From Hadesarchaea archaeon (GTDB taxonomy: Archaea > Hadarchaeota > Hadarchaeia > Hadarchaeales > Hadarchaeaceae), in NCBI GenBank assembly GCA_014361095.1, contig JACIWF010000073.1, positions 1 to 5,571 on the forward strand: DNA of 5,571 bases. The letters run 5' to 3'. Below the pieces are notes generated by a model. That model was not told the origin of the DNA, searched no databases, and saw only the letters and a program-made list of their open reading frames with translations. Numbering within the stretch: position 1 is the first letter of the stretch; every line of letters begins with the position of its first letter. Made by a program: the position numbers and the translations under genes. Shown here piece after piece: positions 1 through 5,571 of this stretch.

Positions 1-1507
1 CTATGTCTCCGACCCCTTTTTCGGTTTCATTCTCCCAAGCCAGCACGAACTCTAGCATGTTTTGATTTCTCCTAATCCTCGGGCTTTCTATCTCCGGATT
101 GATGTTACCGTTTCTCAACACCACACCGGCCAGAAACATCTGGGCCACCGCATCCACAATGCCTGAACCACATATTCCCTTCGGGGGGAGATTGTCAATG
201 GTGCTGTATTCAACCTCCAGTGTGCCGGGTTTTATGTTGACCTTCTCGATTGCCCCCGGCTCTCCGCGCATACCGTGTTTCAGGTGTGCCCCCTCAAATG
301 CGGGACCGGCGGCGGTGGAGCAGACCTCAATGTAGTCCTCGTTGCCCAGCATGATTTCTCCATTTGTGCCTATGTCGGTCGCCAGCGTTAGCTCCGGTTC
401 CTTGTAAATATTGGTTGAGAGGATCACGCCAACGGTGTCGGCGCCGACAAAGCCCGCGATTACCGGAAGAACGTGAACGTTGGCGTTTGGATTGGTCTTA
501 AGGCCTATTTCGCGGGCCTTTACATCGACCCCTCTCCTCAGCACTGGTGTGAACGGCGAGAGGGCCAAAAACTTAGGATTCAGTTTTAGAAAGAGATGGT
601 GCATCGCCGTGTTACCAACGATGGTGACCTCATAGATTTCTTCCCTTTTTATATTTGCAGTTGAGCAGACATCGTCAATTATTTTATTCAGGCCGCCGAT
701 GACCACTTGGTTTATCTTTTCTAAGCCATCCTCGTTTTGAATGCAGTAAGTTATTCTGGTTACCACGTCCTCGCCGAATGGAATTTGTGGGTTGAGAAGC
801 GACCCCACGCTCACTAGCTTCCCGTCGTTGAGATCAATCAGATACCCCACTACGGTTGTGGTTCCGATGTCCACGGCCAGACCATATTTTCTTTTGGAAG
901 TATCCCCGCTTTCTATTGAAATTATCTCCTTATCGTTCCAAATCGTGACGGTGCATTTCCAGTTTCCTTTTCTTAGCACCTCAGGAAGTTCTGCGAGTAT
1001 TTTATAGTCGGTTTCAACACAGTCAACGTTGTGCGACTTCAACGCGTCTAAAATTCTTTCCAGATCAGGTTTAGGATCACTTAAAGTTGGCTGCGGCAGT
1101 TCAATAAAGTATTTTTTAATTAAAGGATTGAACTTCAGCTCTTTTTCTAGACCCTCCACCAATATTTTCTGGGCCCCAAGCCTGCTCTCCATCGGAACGG
1201 TGATGACGATTTTTTCGTTCGCGGTTATATTTTCTACTTTGGTCATGCAGGCAAGGCGATAACCCCTATCAAGAAGATCTTGCGTCAATTTCCCGTTTTT
1301 TACCAAATTCAGTTCCTCTCTTGTTATACTGTTTAGATTGTCAGCCCCTGCTTCGATAATAATCCGGCACTTTCCGCAGGTTCCCTTGCCACCGCACAGA
1401 GATTCCAGCGTGATTCCAGCCTCTTTCGCAGCCTCCAATATGGTGGTCCCAACTTCAACTTCAATACTTTTCTCGTCAGGTAAGAAAACAACCCTTGCTA
1501 CCTTCAT
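1..1507 (-). CDS. RACo-like corrinoid activation protein ([2Fe-2S] ferredoxin + ASKHA ATPase, DUF4445 family), C-terminus cut off
   Basis: Proteins of this family couple ATP hydrolysis to electron delivery, reducing inactive Co(II) corrinoid on a methyl-carrier protein to active Co(I); they are cytoplasmic. The 502 visible residues begin with a plant-type [2Fe-2S] domain (about residues 1-90) whose cysteines C38, C44, C47 and C87 give CX5CX2CX39C. A linker domain follows, then an actin/Hsp70-like ATPase: phosphate-1 motif GLAVDIGTTT from residue 209, NPQIPFGEDVVTRI from 239, GNTAMHH at 298-304, phosphate-2 motif DIGTNGE at 378-384, CSTAAGPAFEGA at 396-407 and adenosine motif GICGSGIVDA at 444-453. 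Relatives are usually about 600 residues or more, so roughly 100 or more lie beyond base 1. I chose ATG 1507 because MKVARVVFLP begins the ferredoxin strand as in relatives and a weak AGGATGAT lies just upstream; in-frame ATGs at 1516 and 1537 are alternatives. The family is clear; the corrinoid protein partner is not visible here. Confidence 0.9.
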   Translation of the reverse strand, partial: MKVARVVFLPDEKSIEVEVGTTILEAAKEAGITLESLCGGKGTCGKCRIIIEAGADNLNSITREELNLVKNGKLTQDLLDRGYRLACMTKVENITANEKIVITVPMESRLGAQKILVEGLEKELKFNPLIKKYFIELPQPTLSDPKPDLERILDALKSHNVDCVETDYKILAELPEVLRKGNWKCTVTIWNDKEIISIESGDTSKRKYGLAVDIGTTTVVGYLIDLNDGKLVSVGSLLNPQIPFGEDVVTRITYCIQNEDGLEKINQVVIGGLNKIIDDVCSTANIKREEIYEVTIVGNTAMHHLFLKLNPKFLALSPFTPVLRRGVDVKAREIGLKTNPNANVHVLPVIAGFVGADTVGVILSTNIYKEPELTLATDIGTNGEIMLGNEDYIEVCSTAAGPAFEGAHLKHGMRGEPGAIEKVNIKPGTLEVEYSTIDNLPPKGICGSGIVDAVAQMFLAGVVLRNGNINPEIESPRIRRNQNMLEFVLAWENETEKGVGDI

Positions 1508-1542
1508 GGGAATCATCCTGATGTTTTTAGATATCATTGTTT

Positions 1543-1550
1543 CTTTTTAG
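1543..1550 (-). promoter_or_regulatory. possible TATA-like box for the corrinoid activator gene
   Basis: On the minus strand this reads CTAAAAAG, within an A/T-rich stretch upstream of the gene. A start of transcription about 25 bases downstream would fall near 1520, leaving a leader of roughly 15 bases before ATG 1507. The match is weak, and other A/T-rich stretches nearby (1551-1559, and around 1587) could serve instead. If this box is used, the ATG at 1537 would not be transcribed, which fits the choice of the 1507 start. Confidence 0.25.
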
Positions 1551-1632
1551 AATTAATACTATCGTGTTGTCCGGATGAGAAATTTTTTACAAATTTTGTC
1601 AGTTTGGTCTCCTTAAATTAGAAATCCACTAT

Positions 1633-1642
1633 CTTTTTAAAT
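1633..1642 (+). promoter_or_regulatory. archaeal TATA box for the ABC ATPase gene
   Basis: CTTTTTAAAT resembles the archaeal TATA consensus. Its centre lies about 31 bases before ATG 1669, so transcription would begin at roughly 1662-1669, at or just before the start codon. That predicts a leaderless or nearly leaderless mRNA. It agrees with the absence of a properly spaced ribosome binding site: the GGGG at 1663-1666 is only two bases from the ATG. Confidence 0.5.
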
Positions 1643-1668
1643 CGCATACAGATAGAAATGATGGGGAA

Positions 1669-3303
1669 ATGTTGAAAATTGCTTCTGCCCAAGCTCGGAG
1701 CGACCCTGGGGTGGCTCCAAAAATTAGACTGGAAAAGGTGAAACCGGGTGAGGTCATCCTCGAGATGCGGGGGATCACCAAGCGTTTCCCCGGTGTTCTT
1801 GCCAATGATCACGTTGACTTCGAGATAAGGGCCGGCGAGATCCACGCCCTTTTGGGGGAAAACGGCGCGGGAAAGACAACCTTGATGAATATTCTCTACG
1901 GCCTTTACCAGCCCGATGAGGGCCAGATATTAATTCGTGGTAAACCTGTCACCATTAGATCGCCCAAGGATGCCATTGATTTAGGGATAGGGATGATCCA
2001 CCAGCATTTCATGCTTGTCGATCCCTTGACGGTCACCGAGAATGTTGTCCTTGGCCTCAAGTCATCTAAGGAACCATTGCTCGATCTGGACGTGGCCGAA
2101 AAAAGGATCATCGAGCTTTCAAAGAAATACGGCCTTAAAGTTGACCCCAAGGCCAGAATCGAGCAGCTTTCAGTAGGTGAAAGGCAGCGCGTTGAAATAA
2201 TCAAGGCATTGTATCGGGGCGCCCAGATACTCATCTTGGACGAACCCACAGCGGTTCTAACTCCGCCGGAAGTCAAGGAGTTGATGAAGATGATGAAAAA
2301 GATGGCCAAGGAGGGGTTGGCCGTGATACCTTTCATAACCCACAAGCTGCCCGAGGTGATGGAGGTAAGCGATCGCGTTACGGTGCTCAGGCGCGGAAGA
2401 GTTGTGGGCACGATCCCGACCAAGCGCACCAATAAGAGCGATTTGGCCAAGAAAATGGTGGGGAGGGAGATTTACTTTGGTGTCAAAAGAAAAAAGGTCA
2501 AACCCGGTAAGGTCGTGCTCTCCGTTAAGGATCTTGAGGCTTTAAATGATAAGGGCCTCCCGGCGCTGAGGAAGGTTTCCTTTGAGATCCGCGAGCGGGA
2601 AATACTCGGAGTCGCTGGAGTTTCGGGAAATGGTCAGAGGGAGCTTGCTGAGGTCATCACTGGATTGAGGAAGGCTACTGGTGGCAGGGTTATAATCTTG
2701 GGCAAGGATGTCACCAACAAATCCCCGAAGGAGATAACCAGCCAGGGTGTCGGCCACATCCCGGAGGATCGCGTCGGCACCGGTTTGGTGATGAACTTCA
2801 CCGTCGCCGAGAACCTTATCTTGGGATCGCAATCGGAGCCGCCCTTCGTGAATCGCTGGTTCTTACCCTTCAACAAAAAGTGGTTCTTGGATAAAAATGA
2901 GATAAACAAATATGCGGATCAGCTGATAAAGGAGTACGACATAAAAACACCGAGCCGGGACACACCTGCCAGAAATCTGTCCGGCGGTAACCTGCAGAAG
3001 CTGATCCTCGCCCGGGAGCTTTCTAGGAAGCCCAAGCTTCTCATAGCCAACCAGCCCACGCGCGGACTTGACGTCGGTGCCACCGAGTTCATCCAGTCAA
3101 AGCTGGAGGAGCAGAAGGAGAAGGGGACGGCAATCCTGTTGATCTCTGAGGACCTGGACGAAATCATGTCCTTGAGCGATCGCATCGCGGTAATATATGA
3201 GGGTCAGATAGTCGGTATTGTCCCCGCTGAAAAGGCCAAGATCAAGGATATAGGTTTGATGATGGCCGGAGTGAAGAAAACTCCTGCTAAAACCAAAAGC
3301 TGA
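1669..3303 (+). CDS. ABC transporter ATP-binding protein, double-domain, nucleoside/BMP-type importer (YufO/NupO-like)
   Basis: This cytoplasmic subunit would power import of a small solute; relatives serve nucleoside (BMP-family) and simple-sugar importers. The 544 residues hold two fused nucleotide-binding domains. Domain 1 is complete: Walker A GENGAGKT 63-70, Q-loop Q112 in GMIHQHF, signature LSVGERQ 167-173, Walker B ILILDE 187-192 and switch H225. The family motif MVGRE is at 263-267. Domain 2 is degenerate in the family's usual way: GVSGNGQRE at 317-325 lacks the Walker A lysine, GHIPEDRVGTGL starts at 362, the signature LSGGNLQK is intact at 437-444, Walker B glutamate is replaced in ANQPTRGLD (460-468), and the switch histidine is replaced in LLISEDLDEI. 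The IPEDR and GTGL pattern favours the nucleoside/BMP branch over ribose or xylose ATPases. About 28 residues precede the conserved start; in-frame GTG 1711 (with GGAG at 1697-1700) or GTG 1738 are alternative starts. No permease or binding-protein gene is visible on either side. Confidence 0.93.
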   Translation: MLKIASAQARSDPGVAPKIRLEKVKPGEVILEMRGITKRFPGVLANDHVDFEIRAGEIHALLGENGAGKTTLMNILYGLYQPDEGQILIRGKPVTIRSPKDAIDLGIGMIHQHFMLVDPLTVTENVVLGLKSSKEPLLDLDVAEKRIIELSKKYGLKVDPKARIEQLSVGERQRVEIIKALYRGAQILILDEPTAVLTPPEVKELMKMMKKMAKEGLAVIPFITHKLPEVMEVSDRVTVLRRGRVVGTIPTKRTNKSDLAKKMVGREIYFGVKRKKVKPGKVVLSVKDLEALNDKGLPALRKVSFEIREREILGVAGVSGNGQRELAEVITGLRKATGGRVIILGKDVTNKSPKEITSQGVGHIPEDRVGTGLVMNFTVAENLILGSQSEPPFVNRWFLPFNKKWFLDKNEINKYADQLIKEYDIKTPSRDTPARNLSGGNLQKLILARELSRKPKLLIANQPTRGLDVGATEFIQSKLEEQKEKGTAILLISEDLDEIMSLSDRIAVIYEGQIVGIVPAEKAKIKDIGLMMAGVKKTPAKTKS

Positions 3304-3345
3304 GTTTGTAGACTAAAACGGATGTTGTCTGGCATACTTAACCAA

Positions 3346-3353
3346 TTTTAAAT
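3346..3353 (+). promoter_or_regulatory. archaeal TATA box for pyrB-pyrC
   Basis: TTTTAAAT lies in the gap after the ABC ATPase stop. Transcription starting about 25 bases downstream, near 3375, would give a leader of about 28 bases that includes the GGGTGA site before GTG 3404. A second A/T box, CTTAAAAG at 3366-3373, is also possible and would place the start near 3393. Either suggests that pyrB has its own promoter rather than depending only on readthrough. I saw no clear terminator for the ABC gene in this gap. Confidence 0.45.
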
Positions 3354-3393
3354 CAGTGGAAAAAACTTAAAAGTAAAAGAAATATGTGTCATC

Positions 3394-3399
3394 GGGTGA
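3394..3399 (+). promoter_or_regulatory. pyrB: ribosome binding site that decides the pyrB start
   Basis: GGGTGA is complementary to the 3' end of archaeal 16S rRNA and sits four bases before GTG 3404. It lies inside the extra codons that an upstream GTG start at 3386 would add, and no comparable site precedes 3386. It therefore supports 3404, which gives the conserved N-terminus MKGRDIIS. Confidence 0.6.
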
Positions 3400-3403
3400 A
3401 TAT

Positions 3404-4327
<924 letters not shown>

Positions 4328-4331
4328 TTGC

Positions 4332-4335
4332 GGTG
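4332..4335 (+). promoter_or_regulatory. pyrC: ribosome binding site for the TTG start of pyrC
   Basis: GGTG ends five bases before TTG 4341, in the short gap after the pyrB stop. The last in-frame stop upstream is at 4299-4301, and no ATG or GTG in this frame lies between it and the conserved N-terminal strand. The site therefore supports TTG as the real start. The T-run at 4338-4342 lies between this site and the start and includes its first two bases. Confidence 0.55.
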
Positions 4336-4340
4336 TCTTT

Positions 4341-5571
4341 TTGCCCGTAGATTTACTGTTGAACAATGGCACCATCGTCACCCCTCGAGGGGAGTTTAGA
4401 GCATCGGTGGCGGTTGATGAGGGAAAGATAGTTGCAATCGGTTCTGCGTCATCGATGCCTCAAGCAGAGAAGGTCTTGGACCTTAGCGGGCTCCATGTGC
4501 TCCCAGGCTTTGTAGATGCCCATGTCCACATGAGGGAGCCCGGCATGACCTACAAGGAGGATTTCTTGAGTGGGACCAGTGCTGCAGCCGCAGGTGGAGT
4601 GACGACGATTTTTGAAATGCCGAACACTTTGCCTTTAGTGACTAATGAAAGAACTTTGTTAGAGAAAGCTTCATTGCTTAAGGACAAGGCCCACGTAGAT
4701 TTTTGTCTCTATGGATTGATCATTGAGGACAACATAGGTGAACTGGCGGGCATGGCGAGGGCGGGTGCCATCGGTTTCAAGCTCCTTTTAGCCGAAGTGA
4801 CTGGTGGTGTTCCTAGGCCGAGCAATGGTCTAATTTTTGAGTCCTTTAAAGAGCTGGCCAAGATTGGCCTTCCCGTCTCAGTTCATGCCGAGGATAAGAA
4901 TATAACCGAGTACTATGCGGAAAAGCTGAAGGCAGTGACCAAGGAACCGATAGCGCACTGCTGGGCAAGACCACCCATCGCTGAGGAAGAGGGAATTCAG
5001 TTGCTGGCTTTGTTCGCCGCTCAGGCCGGAAATAAGGTCCACTTGGTCCACACCAGTTGCGGCACAGATTTAATAAAAGCAGCTAAGGCCACCGGAGCGA
5101 GGATAACTGCTGAAACCTGCCCGCAATATCTGGTCTTTAATGAGGAGGACATGCGAGTTAAAGGCTCAGTTCTGAAGATAAATCCTCCAGTGAGGACCAA
5201 GGCCTTGGTTCAAAAGCTTATCCAGGCTGTAAATGATGGGACCATTGATACCATCGGGTCGGATCATGCACCCCATTCGATAGAGGAAAAAACTAAAGAG
5301 AGCATATGGGAGGCCTCTTCAGGTTGCATTGGTGTCGAGACTTTGGTTCCAGTTATGCTGACCTTGGTCAATAGGGGCCTGATTAAACTCAGCCGGCTTG
5401 TGGAAATGGGAGCGGAAAATCCAGCGAGAATCTTCGGACTTTACCCCAGAAAGGGCGCCATTATGGTGGGTTCCGATGCCGATTTCACCATAGCTGATAT
5501 GAAGATGGAAAAGACGATAAAGGCGGAAGAACTTCATAGCAAACAGAAGATAACACCTTTTGATGGTTTTC
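4341..5571 (+). CDS. pyrC: dihydroorotase PyrC (type I), C-terminus cut off by window
   Basis: Dihydroorotase closes N-carbamoyl-L-aspartate to L-dihydroorotate, the step directly after PyrB; it is a cytoplasmic zinc-dependent amidohydrolase. The 410 visible residues form the small N-terminal sandwich domain and then the TIM barrel. Metal ligands are in place: H61 and H63 in DAHVHMREPG, K147 (the likely carboxylated lysine) in IGFKLLLAE, H182 in VHAED, H237 in LVHTS, and catalytic D308 in GSDHAPH. EMPNT at 92-96, ETCPQYL at 258-264 and INPPVR at 280-285 are typical of type I enzymes and some allantoinases. Position next to pyrB decides for dihydroorotase over allantoinase or hydantoinase. The sequence ends at ITPFDGF, near the usual C-terminal region, so probably only some 20-40 residues are missing. 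TTG 4341 gives MPVDLLLNNGTIV, a normal family N-terminus; the next in-frame GTG, at 4407, would remove the first strands. Confidence 0.95.
   Translation, partial: MPVDLLLNNGTIVTPRGEFRASVAVDEGKIVAIGSASSMPQAEKVLDLSGLHVLPGFVDAHVHMREPGMTYKEDFLSGTSAAAAGGVTTIFEMPNTLPLVTNERTLLEKASLLKDKAHVDFCLYGLIIEDNIGELAGMARAGAIGFKLLLAEVTGGVPRPSNGLIFESFKELAKIGLPVSVHAEDKNITEYYAEKLKAVTKEPIAHCWARPPIAEEEGIQLLALFAAQAGNKVHLVHTSCGTDLIKAAKATGARITAETCPQYLVFNEEDMRVKGSVLKINPPVRTKALVQKLIQAVNDGTIDTIGSDHAPHSIEEKTKESIWEASSGCIGVETLVPVMLTLVNRGLIKLSRLVEMGAENPARIFGLYPRKGAIMVGSDADFTIADMKMEKTIKAEELHSKQKITPFDGF

Larger units (their letters stand above)
1508..1668. other. divergent intergenic region
   Basis: This region separates the minus-strand corrinoid activator from the plus-strand ABC ATPase and must hold both promoters. 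It is much richer in A/T than the flanking genes, with several short A and T runs. Apart from the two candidate TATA-like boxes I saw no convincing operator palindrome, riboswitch or small RNA gene in it. Its first 30 bases could instead code for an N-terminal extension of the activator if translation starts at 1537. Confidence 0.6.

Noticed and set aside
99..1550. Four short plus-strand open frames (99-335, 792-1007, 1029-1262, 1338-1550)
   Set aside because: They lie antisense to the corrinoid activator, whose frame is continuous and full of conserved motifs. Their translations show no recognisable domain.
1618..3185. Minus-strand open frames opposite the ABC ATPase, including one of 181 codons at 1905-2450
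   Set aside because: They are antisense shadows of a gene with complete ABC motifs. Their composition is serine- and leucine-rich, as expected from complementing a real coding strand.
3310..3330. AGAC...GTCT inverted repeat after the ABC ATPase stop, considered as a terminator
   Set aside because: The stem is only four pairs with a 13-base loop and is not followed by a T-run, so it is not a credible terminator.
4336..4343. T-run between pyrB and pyrC, considered as an archaeal terminator
   Set aside because: It has only five consecutive T residues, overlaps the pyrC start codon, and lies within a 13-base gap between consecutive pathway genes. Cotranscription is more likely.
4381..4392. Perfect 12-base palindrome CCCCTCGAGGGG near the start of pyrC
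   Set aside because: It falls inside the coding sequence (codons for TPRG). About one perfect 12-base palindrome is expected by chance in a window this size, and nothing else suggests an operator or terminator.
5319..5537. Minus-strand open frame of 72 codons opposite pyrC
   Set aside because: It is antisense to the C-terminal part of dihydroorotase and shows no family features.

Overview
The window appears to be chromosomal DNA of an archaeon, most likely an uncultivated anaerobic lineage. The evidence is A/T-rich, TATA-like boxes about 25 bases before the likely transcription starts, one apparently leaderless gene, GGTGA/GGTG-type ribosome binding sites with GTG and TTG starts, and an archaeal-length aspartate carbamoyltransferase. 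The lineage cannot be fixed from the sequence; a Bathyarchaeia- or Hadarchaeia-like organism is only a guess. No RNA genes, mobile elements, CRISPR arrays or significant repeats were seen.

Layout. Positions 1-1507 (minus strand, C-terminus cut by the window edge) encode a [2Fe-2S]-plus-ASKHA ATPase of the RACo/DUF4445 family, which reductively reactivates corrinoid methyl carriers. A divergent A/T-rich intergenic region (1508-1668) separates it from a plus-strand double-ATPase subunit (1669-3303) of a nucleoside/BMP-type ABC importer. After a short promoter-bearing gap come two pyrimidine biosynthesis genes in tandem: pyrB (aspartate carbamoyltransferase, start best placed at GTG 3404) and pyrC (dihydroorotase, TTG start at 4341, cut at the right edge). 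Only 13 bases separate pyrB and pyrC, so they are probably cotranscribed.

How the genes relate. PyrB and PyrC catalyse consecutive steps (carbamoyl phosphate + aspartate to carbamoyl-aspartate, then ring closure to dihydroorotate). The ABC ATPase belongs to a family that commonly powers nucleoside uptake, so the plus-strand cluster may combine salvage and de novo supply; this is inferred from adjacency. The corrinoid activator is divergently transcribed and probably unrelated, pointing to methyltransferase or Wood-Ljungdahl type C1 metabolism in the host.

I found no clear evidence of an undescribed system. The points most worth checking are the bacterial-type architecture of the corrinoid activator, the ABC ATPase with no adjacent permease or binding protein, the absence of pyrI directly after pyrB, and three start-site questions.
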